Below, in pieces: positions 12,901 through 26,118 of a DNA stretch of 64,000 nt (positions within the stretch are counted from its first letter, which is position 1; every line of letters begins with the position of its first letter). Below the pieces are notes generated by a model that did not search any database, was not told where the DNA came from, and saw only the letters and a program-made list of their open reading frames with translations. The stretch is taken from the NCBI GenBank assembly GCA_026315105.1, contig CM048751.1, positions 341,914,649 through 341,978,648 of the forward strand. Reading direction: 5' to 3'. The DNA is from Locusta migratoria. Taxonomy: Eukaryota; Arthropoda; Insecta; Orthoptera; Acrididae. Both the position numbers and the translations under genes were made by a program.

Positions 12901-15900
12901 CACCGACCAGGTCGAAGACCAAAAGTAGTCAGTAGTAGTCATTTAGTTTTTGGTAGTGTCAAACAATGTTAAAAAAGTGTTGACGATTCAGAAGAAACTG
13001 AAAATAAAAGAAAATGGAAGAAGTCAGTACTGGCACATGAAATCTGGCAGAGCTTTACAATGTTCGTGAAACTACGATCCATGACATTTGGGAGAACTGA
13101 ATTATTTTTTCAGTTTGCCAGCAGTTCCGACTCCGCTAAGGGTTTATCAAAGCAGAAAGCTATGAAGATATCTACCTATGCAGTATTGGATGAAGCGATG
13201 TTGCAATGTTTCAGCAGAAAAGAGCAGAGGGCACATAAGTATCTGGCCCAATATTGCCAAACAGGCCCAGTTTTTCTTCACAGCCTTGAGACTTTAAGGA
13301 GATGTCAATGCAACTTCAGACTGGCGGACAAGATTTAAAAAGCATCATGGTATCCGAGAGATTTCAGTCCAAGATGATAAGGCTGCTTCTGAATTTTGCA
13401 AAGATTTCCAGGAGTTCATTGCATGAGGAAATTTGGAACTGGAGCAAATACACAATGCGGACGAAACTTGACTATTTTGGACGTCTACCAACAAAGACTT
13501 TAGCTTTCGAAGCAGAGCTTAGTACACCTGGCTGTAAATCAAGTAAGGAAAGGATAAATGTGTTGTGCGAACGGTATGGGATCTCACAAAATTGAGATTG
13601 ATATAATAGGTAAAGCTAAAAAGCCCCGCCATTTCAAAGGAAAAGAAATGCACAATTTAACTGTCAATTATTTTCTTCAGAAAGGGGCCTGGATGTACAT
13701 GGAAGATAAGCAGTGCTACAAAATTTCTGATAAAAATGGAGAGCAAGCCCCGAAAACCCCACTTGTGTAACATATTAAGAATGCGGTGTCGCCAGGTCGT
13801 GTCATAGGCCTTAGACAAATCAAAAAAGAAAGCTATCAAATGTTGGCGTCCTGAAAGTGCTGACCGGATGGCAGACTGAAGGTGGACAAGGTTGTCCAAG
13901 GCTGAGTGTCCTTTGCAGAAACCATCCCGACATTCAATCAGGAGACCGCGAGACTCAAGGAGCCAGCATAGCTGCCGGGCCTACCATACATTCTAGCAAT
14001 TTGCAAAGAATGTTGGTGAGACTGATGGGTCTATAGCTGTCCAATTCATAAGAGTTTTTGCCAGGTTTGAGCACTGGAACAATGATTCTCTCTCTCTCTC
14101 CCCCTCCCTCTCTCTCTCTCTCTCCCCCTCCCTCTCTCTCTCTCTCTCCCTCCCTCTCTCTCTCTCCCCCCCCCCCCCCCCCCCCACAGAGAGGAAGACA
14201 CCAACGCTCCAAATGCGATTAAACATCGCTAGAAGATGTTTTGTCTCCTCTGACAAGCACTTTAACATCTAGTTGTGGATGCGGTCTGGCCCAGGGGCTG
14301 TGTCAGGGCAGTGAGTAAGGGCATTAAGGAGTTCCCATTCACTAAATGGAGCGTTGTACAGTTCCATACGGCAAGCCGAGAAAGGAAGCATGGCGTGAAA
14401 TGCACAGATGCTGAACTCCTTGCATAGTGCACAGCAAAGTGTTCGGCAACTGCCTGTGGATCTGTGCAAATTGCTCCATTCACGGAAATCCCAGGCACAC
14501 TAAAGGGACTCTGAAAACCATGGACACAAATGATCTTTGTCCACACCTGGGCTGGAGAGGTATGTGATCCAATGGTAGACACATACCTCTCCCAGCACTT
14601 GTGCTTGTGTTTCCTAATTAACTGTCGGGCTCAGGCACGAAGTCCCTTAAAAACAATGAGATTCTCCAAAGATGGGTGACGTTTGTGACACTCCAGAGGG
14701 CACCTGTGGTCTCTAATTGCCTCAGCAACCTCCGATGACCACCAGGGCACTGTCCTCCGCCTTGGTGATCCTGAAGAAATGTGGATTGCACACTCAGCTG
14801 CAAAAATAATGATTGAGGTAGCACTGTCGACAATAACATCTATGTTAGAATGCATTTGAGAACCAACAATGGCAGTAGAAGTAAAAATGTCCCAATTAGC
14901 CTTATTAAGCACCCATCTGGGCAAGCAATCAGGGGACTGCTGCTGGGGTAGTGACAAGATGATGGGGAAGTGGTCGCTACCCCAAAAGTCATCATGCACT
15001 CTCCAGTGGAGAGACAGGAAGAGGTTAGGGCTACATGTGCCACACTAAAATGCATGGAGGCACTATCATTTAATATGCAGCGATCGAGTTGGGATAAGTA
15101 ATGACTCGACATCTCTACCGTGGCCAGTAATCACATTACCACCCCAAATAGGGTTATGGGTGTTCAAGTCACCCAATACCAAGTAAGATGGGGCTAGTTG
15201 GGCAATCGGAGCAGCCAGCACATGTTGGTGAACTTCTCTATCAGGAGGGAGGTAGACGTTGCAGATGGTAATGTCCACTACAGCCCATACCCTGACAGCC
15301 ACAGCTTCCAAAGGCGTCTTGAGTGTAATAGCTTCACTGTAGATGGAGCTAATGACGTAGGTGCATACACCTGACACTCTCAGTCTGAACAATTCCTATA
15401 GTAACCTCGATAGCCATGTAAGGCGTGGGGGGCGCATCATGGGAAACCAAGTTTCTTGTAGGGCAATGTAGAATGCAGGTGAAGCACTGAGAAGTTTTAG
15501 CTCAGCTAGGCAAGGTAAAAAAATCACAATTCCACTAGAGAATGTAATCGTTTCGACTGAAGGCCATAAAGGGGGCAAATAAACATCACTCCATAGGGAG
15601 TCTGATAGGGCGAGATCCTCAGGGGAGGCAAGGATCACAACCTCGTCTTTAGAGGCAGAAGATGTGCATTGTGGTTTAAGTGCCACTACAGGGCCTTTTT
15701 TCGTCTGCGTCTTACTCTTCTTACTCTCTTGCTCACCCTTAGGTTTCAAGGGCTTTGTGGACTTCACTGAGGAAGTTTCTGGGCCTGAAAGAGGCCGAGA
15801 AGCCCTACGACCTGTGGCATCCTCGATGGTGGGGGAGAGGTTGCTCCCACAGAAGGTTGTGGTGGAGCAGAAGGCGAAGAAGCCCCAACCATTATCGGGG

Positions 15901-17559
15901 CAGGACGAGTCAGGCAGCCCTGGGGGCCCCAAAAGAGGTGACCAAGGTTTTGTGGCCATCATTCCTGAAGACAGCAGGGACAATGTAACTGCAGCTACTG
16001 ACGATTTTAATGCCACAGGGTGAAGTCGCTGGTACTTTTTCCTTGGCCTCATTATATGAGTTTGTGCATTGTCTTTTACTCCATAAACTTCCTTTCTTTG
16101 TGGAGCATCGTGCAGTCCAAAGAACAGGGCGGATGGATGGTGTTGCCCACAGTTAACACAGGAGGGTGGGGTAGTACATGAAGCATCTGGATGCAATGTG
16201 CGTCCCCAATCCTTGCATGTGGAGCTAAAAGTGCAACGTGAAGATATATAGCCAAATTTCCAACATTTAAAACACCTCATAGGTGGAAGGATATAAGGCT
16301 TTATGTCGCAAAGAATCACCCTCAAAGGCCAGGATGAAAGCATTGGTGGCTACCTTCTCATCCTGAGGTCGCCTGTAGATGCACCTAATGTAGCAAACAC
16401 CGTGGTGTGCGAGGTTGGCATGTAGTTCATCGTTGGACTGCAGAAGATCACGATGAAAGATAATCCTCTGGGCCATATTCAAACTCTTTTGAGGGGTGAT
16501 GGAAACAAATATCTCCCAGCTTGTCACAGGTGAGTAGCGCCTTTAACTGTCCAGGAGATGACGCCTCAATGAGAACGGATCAACAACTCATTTTGGACAC
16601 ACCTGCGACTTCTCCATACCTATCCTCTAGATTCTCTATGAAGAATAGCGGCTTTGTTTCCTTGAACGATTCCCATCAGTTCTTGTACACACAAGAAATT
16701 TTGGTGAGTACAGCTCATCCATTTCTCTAGCCTGTCGCTCCTCCTATGGGATAGTTAGGGTAGGGAACGATTGGGAATCATATTGTGATGCATTGAAGAC
16801 AGCCATGCCCATCTTAGAGACAGCAGTTTTACATCAATCAACATTTCAAAGTCTTTTCATTGTGTTCCCATGAGCAGCTACGGATGTAAAGGTCCACCTG
16901 AGCCGCGCCCCACTTGCCTGTAAGCCTTATACAACTGAGGTGCAGCAGGTTCCTCAGAGGTTGCTCGCTAGCGACCGTTCAAACTCAACAATCATGCATC
17001 TCCTCGGCACATAGCACATCTTGAGATTGAGGTTCTTTCTATAGAGGTTTGTACTGTCCTTGCAACCCAGGCGATTAAGCCAAGATCCCCGGGCTCTGAA
17101 AAGTACAATGTTTCACTGTCACGCTGAACAATGGTCGTTTAAGCACGCACAGAGCTTACAGTGTGACAGACAGCTTGAGACACCGGATGCACCAAGCCTG
17201 TACTCAGCAAATTAATGCTGAGCCCCTGAGGGGAACACACTGTGTACTTGCGAGGTAAACAGGGCCAGATAAACTGGCATATACTGTCGCAACTTTGTCT
17301 TTGATGGATACAGTGGAATCGATTGGGCCACCCTGTATCACCACGACCTCGCACCAGGCATCAAACTCAAGACCCACGGCCTGGGAATCCTCTTATGATT
17401 GTATGTTCAACAATACTTTGTTATGGGTGTGATATTTTAACTGAAGAGCCTGTACCTAGGGCAGAACACATTACAACATCGCAAACCATAACATCTGCCT
17501 AAGACTATATTCGATTTTTCCATAACAATGTGGCACACAGAATTCATCGAGAGAGAGAG

Positions 17560-17642
<83 letters not shown>

Positions 17643-18280
17643 GTAGGGAAGTGATCTGGGGTATACCTACAAAAAAAAAAAAAAAGTGTCACTGTACGCA
17701 GTTACTTCCAGTGGCAGACACTGCCAAGATACTTTTACTGCATCACGGTGTAGGCTTCTGTCAAAGTTCCGGGACTGTACATTACTAGAGAATGTCAATT
17801 AATACATTGCCATCTCTAATGTATATTGCGAAAGAAACATGAGACTAAAATTAAGAGAGAGGGGGGGGGGAGGAGTGGTTCCTGTGAGGGGTGAAACTGT
17901 CCCATCACTAGATACAAGGATGGAGAAATCTAAGAGGAGAAAAAGCGCTCTAAATATTTCTGCACCTGCGACTCTGGAGACTCAAAAGGCAGTATTCATA
18001 GGCCTCCCAATCCTCCACGGATTTCACAAGTGACAGGAAAGGTGGTAGAAATTGAGGCAGAGAGGCCAAATTGTCAAGTAACACCAGTGTAATGTTTTGT
18101 ATGACAGTAAGGAGCTCGTGCTTGTTGAATTATGACCATGCCAAAGAAAACACTAAAAGTTAACACAGTGAAAAGCAGAGGTTCATGTATGATCCTGCTC
18201 GACAACAATGTGTTTTATCTCAACAAAAACACAGAGAGTAATCTTAACTACATTTGTTAAGTGCACAATGTATATAAAGG

Positions 18281-18353
<73 letters not shown>

Positions 18354-21300
18354 GGGGGGGAGATGGTCACAGTGCGGTGACTATGATACGAAGTCTGTAC
18401 ACTAGTGCAGTCACTGCAGAACTGCTGTTCTGTGCCACTCTGCTACGTTGGCCTGCCACTAGTTGTGGGACTGGCCAATAAAGTGCACAACTGTTAGGCT
18501 GCCTGTTGCGTGGAGGCCTCCGATAGTAGTTCCTGTCACTGTTGCGCACTAATGTAGCTCGCAGCTGACATTGCACATAAAACTAAAGATTACAACAGTG
18601 GGGATACAATATACTTTAGCAGTACTCAAGATTGGATTATGCCAGTTTTTCATAGGCGGTCTATTTTTTTTTAGATAATCCATATCTTCTCAAAATTCTC
18701 CAAATAAAAAGAAGTTTACTATCCACCATACCACAATTGTCATTACATGCACATTCCATTTCATATCCCTCAGCAACATCACTCCTAAATATTTAATCAA
18801 CATCACTATGCCAAGCAGATCAATACTGAAACTGTACTGAAAATACTCTTTCGTCTCACCTTACTTTTAGTGCATTTAGAGCTAGCTGTCATTCATCACA
18901 CAGAGAAATTTTGTCCATGTCATTTTGTTATGCTACTATAGTAACTAAGTAAAGACACCTTTCTGTACACCATAGCAAGATATGCAAAAAGTTGCAGATT
19001 GCTGCTCACCCTAACCATCAAATCTAATATATAAAGCAGAGTGTCCGTATATTTGTGCGTGTTGTATACAAATCTACAGTTTTGTTCCAATCTTTATCAA
19101 ATTTTGTACACGTAAGCTTCAATACACGAGGACGGTCGCCGTAACAGTAAGAATCACATGCGATATATATATAGTTCACAAGGTATGATGTCATAAACAA
19201 TGAGATGCGCGAAAAACTGCTGCATTTTCCGAAACCATTGGACCGATTTCAACCAAATTTGGTACACACATTCCTTACCGTGAGGTACCAACTGCTGTGT
19301 GGTTAAGAATCACATGCGGCACATGGTTCAAAAGATATTATGTCATAACCAATAGAAATCGCAAAAAATGTCGTAATGCGGCGAGACTTTCGAAATACAC
19401 TGTATGAGAATGAAAGTACTTAGCGACTTGCAACAAACTTTAAACATAATTTCAAACCTTTAATAAACTTTTTCTCACTGGCAACCATAGTAAAATGATG
19501 AAAGGTAAAAAGTTTCTTGCTTACTACTTTTCCGCTGTTCATGGAGTAAAACTACGGCCCTTGGTATGACATTACAATTTATAATTTCATCACTACAAAT
19601 TGTAGCGATAGGTCATTTTACAGACAGTATATACATATAGTTGAATGTACCTTCTAAATTTTATCACAGTACGACACGTAGTTCATGAGATATCAGCACA
19701 TAAACAGTATCGTTCACAGAAAACCGTCCCATCACGCACCAAGTTTTATTCTATTACTTCTTTACTACTAATTGGATTCCCAAGAGATTTTACAGATATA
19801 CAGCCCTTATACAAATGAATATATACCTGAAAAGGGCAGGAATAAATAAATACCTGGGCAGTGCCGGGTTTTCAGCTAGTCATTTATATACTAAAAATGA
19901 CAGTAGTCTTTATCACACTTCCCTTGCACACTCCTGACGATACTCTTCTCAGATGTACACTTGCCTTAAGAGGACAACATACCAAATTCATTTCCTTTAA
20001 TCAGCCTTCAAGCCATTCACCTATTCCATGCTCTAAAGAATCTTAGGAGTCTACAGTGTGGCAATAATGTCAAATGTCTTTCAGAAATCAAGGAATATGT
20101 AATCTGCTGCCTGAGAGGTAAACTAACTACAGAGTTGCTTATTTTTTAAATGGGTAGGTAAGTGATCTGGGGTATACACAAAAACAGCAAACCATCACTG
20201 CAAGCAGTTACTTCCAGTGGCAGACACTGCTACGATACTTTTACTGCATCATGGTGTAGGCTTCTGTCAAAGTTCTGGAACTGTACATTATTAGAGAAGT
20301 TAATATATTGCTATCTCCAATGCATATTGCGCAAGAAACACAAGACTAAAATTATGCGATGTTAGTCCACAGGGAACCTCACCTATCTCTTCTCCTCCCC
20401 CCCCCCCCCCACCCCGCCCCAGACATGATTGGAAGAGAAAACGAGTAAGTGGAAATGGTACACAAAGAACACACTTGCAGACACCGTGACCTGCAGAGTA
20501 TAGATGCCGATGCACTCTTACTTGCAATAATGCTATATTTGTGCTAGGTCTGTATTGGGGGTAGATGTTCTACAATATTGTTCACTTCATTTAGAATATT
20601 TTTGAGTTTCAGATATGTATTTACAGAATTCTGAAATTTGAATGCTGTTCAAGTTATTTTGAAAGACAAGCCTTTATATCTGAAACTTGACAGAGCAAAA
20701 AGTCTGGTTAGATAAAAGATCAATGCAAAAATATTTTATGACTTCTGTACAAAACAATAAAGGAGGAATATTGCACTTATTGATTGCTGCACAACAATTG
20801 AGCTTCAAATGGTAACACATACAGAGCAACAAATAGCAGTATATATAAGAGCAAAAAACAGACTTACAGTTAAACACTTTCACTATGAAAAAGATTCAAA
20901 GCCATAAGTTTAGACTTTACACACCTGTTTTTATTCAGTTGAATCGCAAATCCTGCCATTGGTTGCATGGCTCTATTGGTGAATGTAAAATCCATTTGTA
21001 TCTGGCCATTTCTGAAAACCAATTTTACAGTTATAAAAAGTTATTATAATAAGATTTTTAAATTTTTTTATCAACATTAGCTTATAATCAAGTATAACAT
21101 ATTTAGGTGCTGGTAATACTACCTATGAGTGCAGGTGTGATCCTGCAACCACATTAACCTCTAGATCACAAGTTGTGGGTTGAAGAAGGAACAAAATGTA
21201 ATCTCATGCAGTACCATTTACATAATGTGGCTGATTATGTCATCCTATTGCAAATCCTATTGCCTATGCAAATCAAATCTTTCATACACAGCAAGTGGAC

Positions 21301-24300
21301 GACTTGGACCAACTAAGAACCACATAAAATAGACTTCCTTCCCATTTTGTCTGTATTCCCTTCCGTACATTTTCATCTCTTTACTATCTTTTTGCAAGAC
21401 TTGCATGGTTCGTAGGAGAGCTTCTGTGAAGTTTGGAAAGTAAAAGGCGAGGTACTGGCGGAAGTAAAGTTGTGAGGCGGCATCATGAGTCGTGTCGGGA
21501 TAGCACAGTCGGTAGTGCGCTTGCCCGCGAAAGGCAAAGGTCCCAGGTTTGAGTCCCGGTTCCAGCACAGAATTTTAATCTGCCAGGAAGTTTCATATCA
21601 GCGCACACTCCGCTGCAGAGTGATAGTTTCATTCTGGAATATTTCTTCTGTTTATTTTAATTTTTTTTTTTCACAAATATTGAAAATTTAATTTGGAAAC
21701 ACTTTCTAAATTTCTGATAATTTGGAACTGAAGCACAAGTACACTATTCATGAAAATTTTGACCACTAACAGTGTCATTTGTTTTGAGTGCTTTTTTGCC
21801 AAAGGGGTGGGCAATCTTAAGTTATCTGGGGTTTACCTACAACAATAGAGAACTATCACTGTAAGCAGTTACTTCTATTAGCAGACACTGTCGTCTGTTA
21901 CTCAAATCCAGAAAAATTCAAAAAAGAAAAAAAATGGTAGTTGCTCCAAACAAGATAGAAAGTCCATACATAAAAAATTACTCTCAACACAAACAGCAGA
22001 GCATAAAAAATTTATATACATCCCTACAATTTTCATAGGAGATATCTCAAACAAAACAAGTACAATTTTTGGGGAAATACAAATAAAATTTGTTTTCCAT
22101 ACAAATAAAACTTCAAACTACATAAAGCCATAACCAACATAGCAAAATATAGTAGCCCAGCAATCTATAAAATTACATGTGAAAACAGAAATTTTATATC
22201 AGGCAGACAGGACGCAACTTCATGAATAGATCCAGGGAACACATCAGAACAACATAATAACCAATCCACTTTGTACCAGCAGCTGAAGAATGAAAACACA
22301 CCACCATAGACATTGAAAAAACACTGAAGCTATTACATAAAATTCCCAAATTCACAAATATGAATATCCAGCAAGAATTAGAAATATACATTCACACAGA
22401 AGCATTCCCTAATGACATTCTAAATGATCACAACGATTTTAAACACAATACTTAGAAAATTTCATCAATTTTAAGTTGGGTAACGGGTAAATCCAAAGTA
22501 ACATCGTTTCATATACAAAGATAGCACGAAATTACGAATAAAACTTGAACAATAAATGATAGATTCAAAGTAATTAAGTTTAAAAATCTTAGGAAACCAG
22601 GGGCACACTATTGCATGATCACAGTTAACACAAATAACACAAAATTTACAAAAAATCAATCTTTGCAAACATGCAGCATTGAAAGAAAACTTAACGCTAC
22701 AAACAAACATCCTAAAAATTTAATAAAAAGTTTGTTATAGCTACATGCAATATGTACAAACATACATTTAGCGTAGCCCAAAGATAAGTAATCTTACGAT
22801 AGGTAGTACTGTATGTAACATCAAAACGTTTACTATATTATTTCTCACTTTTGTGTAAAAATATCTAAATTCAGTAATAGGACAGTTTACAACTCACCAC
22901 AAAGACATGACAACGAGCAGTGACAGGCGTATAAAAAAAAAAGACACAAACATACAACAATTTCAGTTATCGGTCATGGCCTTCTTCAGAAATAGGAACA
23001 TTCACGCAATCTCTCAGGCACACAACAGAGTCTCACACAACCATCATCTCCAGGTGCTGCACTTTTAATCACGCTCTGCGGTGTGGAAAAAGTGAAGGGG
23101 AGGGGAAAGCGGAGAGGAAAGTTGTATCACGGTGGTGAGGATGGATACAGCACAGGGAAGGAACAAGATGCAGCTTAGGGATGAAGTGGGGAGGCAGGTG
23201 AGTGGAGGAAACTAAAATAAATGCACACAGCCCCCTCCCCATACACACAGCACTCAAGAGAGGTTTAGAATAGAGTAGTGGGAACAGTAGGGTGCAGAGA
23301 AAAGGGAAGTTATCACAAGTTGAGGTCTTCATAATTTCAGGATAGGAGAATGCACTATATGGTTAATACCCGTCTGTGCATTTAAGAAAATGCTGGTGGT
23401 GGGAGGTAGGATCCTGATGGGTTGTAAAGCAGCTATTGAAATTAAGCATATGCTTCGCAGGATGTTATGCCACAGGATGGTCCACATTGTTTTTGGCCAC
23501 AGTATGGCGGTGAATTCATTTTAATGGAAGCTTGTTAGCTGTCGTGCCAATATAGAAAGCTGTACAGTGATTGCAGCACAGCTTGTAAATAACATGGCTG
23601 CTTTCACAGGTGGCCTGGTGGCCTCCGATAGGGTAGGATAAGCCTGTGACAGCACTGGAATATGAAGTGCTAGGTGGGTAAATTGGACAAGTCTTGCAAC
23701 GGGGTTTTCCTCAGGGATATGATCTTCGTGGCAGTAGGCTGGGTTTCGGGGTGGCATAAGGATGGACTATGATGTTATGGATGCTGGGAGGGTGACGGAC
23801 CACCACTTTAGGAGGGGTATGAAGGATCTTGGGCAGGATGTCTCATTTCTTGGCATGAGGACAGAAAATCAAAACCTTAGCAAAGTATGTAATTTAGTTG
23901 TTTGAGTCCAGGGTAGTACTGGTTATCAATGGGAGTGCTCTTTTGTGGATGGTTACTGCTGGTAGAGGTAGGATTTCAGATGTGTGGGCAAATGGCACAG
24001 GAGATCTGTTTGCGTATTATGTCTGGAGTAGTTTCTGCCTGTGAAGGCCTTTGTGAGATTATCAGCATAATGAGAAAGGGACTTCTTGTCACGGCAGATA
24101 TGTCCTCCACGGGTTGCCAGGCTGTAAGGGAGGAATTTTTTTCATGTGGAAGGGATGGTAACTGTCAAAGTGTAGGTACTGTTGGTGGCTGGTAGGTGTA
24201 ATATGGACAGAAGTGTGGATGGAGGTATCAGTGAGGTGGAGGTTGACATCCAGGAAAGTAGCATGGTGGGTTAAGGAAGACCAGGTGAAGTGGATGGGGC

Positions 24301-26039
24301 AGGAGTAGTTGAGATTTTGAAGGAAGGCGGATAGGGCATCCTGGCCCAGAGTCCAGATCATGAAAATACCATCAATAAACCTGAACCAGGCCAGAGGTTT
24401 GAGGTTTTGGGATGCTAGGAAAGATTCCTCCAGATGGTCCATAAACAGGTTGGCATAGGAGGGTGCCATTTGGGTGCCCATGGCTGTGCCACAGATTTGA
24501 TGGTAAACTTTCCCCTCAAAGGAAAAGTTGCTGTTAGTACAAAGTTGGTGAGGGTTATGAGAAATGAGGTATCGGGCTTGAATTCACAAGGATGTTGGGA
24601 GAGGTAGTGTGAGAGCAGCAAGGCCATGGGCATGTGGGATGTTTATGTATAGGGAAGTGTCATCTACTGTGACAAGTAGGGATCCAGGAGGTAAAGGGCT
24701 GGGGATAGTGCAGTCACCTCCTAGAACCCTACTTGTCACAGTGGATGCCACTTCCCTATACACCAACATCCCATATGCCCATAGCCTTGCTGCTCTCAAA
24801 CACTATCTCTCCCACCATCCCTGTGAATTCAAGCCCGATACCTCATTTCTCATAACCCTCACCAACTTTGTACTAACAGCAACTTTTCCTTTGAGGGGAA
24901 AGTTTACCATCAAATCCGTGGCACAGCCATGGGCATCCAAGTGGCACCCTCCTATGCCAACCTGTTTACAGGCCATCTGGAGGAATCCTTCCTAGACTCC
25001 CAAACCTCTGGCCTGGTTCAGGTTTATTGATGGTATTTTCATGATCTGGACTCAGGGCCAGGACCCCCCACCCTCCTTCCTTCAAAACCCAAACTCCTAC
25101 TCCCCATCCACATCACATGGTCTTCCTCAACCTACCTTGCCACATTCCTGGATGTCAACCTCCACCTCACTGATGGATCCATCCACATTAAACCTACCAA
25201 CCACCAACAGTACTTACACTTCCACATCAAAAAATCCCTCGCTTACAGCCTTGCCGCCAGTAGACAGTGTATCTGCAGTGACAAGGGTCTCACAAAGACC
25301 TTCGCAGACAAACTACCCAACTGACCTAGTCGGAAAACATCTTTTGTGCCATATCCCCACACATCCGAAATCCTCTCTACCTCCAGTAACCATCCACAAA
25401 AGAGCACTCCCGTTGTTATCCAGTACTACCTTGGACTAAACTAAATTGCATCCTTTGCCAAGGTTTTGATTTTCTGCCCTCGTGCCCAGAAATGAGACAT
25501 CCTGTTCAAGATCCTTCCAACCCCTCCTAAATTGGTGTTCTGTCGCCCTCCCAACCTCCATAACATTCTAGTCTACCCCTATGCCATCCCGAAATCCAGC
25601 CTACTGCTACAGGGATCATATCCTTGTGAAAGACCCCACTGCAAGACCTGTCCAATCCACCCACCCAGCACTTCCAATTCCAGTCCTGTCACAGGACTAT
25701 CCTATCCTATCAGAAAATGGGCCACCTGCGAGAGCAGCCATGTAATTTACATCCTGTGCTGCCATCACTGTACAGCTTTCTATATTGGCATGACCACTAA
25801 CCAGCTGTCCATTAGAATGAACAACCATCACCAAACTGGCCAAAACCAAGGTGAACCACCCTGTGGCACAACACGCAGTAGAACATACGCTTATTTTCAC
25901 CACCAGCTTTTCTGATCTGCAAAGATGGGAGTTAACACTACAGTACATTCTCGGATCCCAAAATTATCCAGGGCTCAACCTACAATAACTTCCCTTTTTT
26001 CCACCCCAACAGTTCCCACATCTCAATCCTAAAACACAT

Positions 26040-26118
<79 letters not shown>

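Noticed and set aside
14088..14186. Gly/Arg/Glu-rich open frames across the CT/GA tract
   Set aside because: Microsatellite translation only.
15664..16023. 119-residue plus-strand open frame
   Set aside because: Antisense to the LINE gag region, with no recognisable domain.
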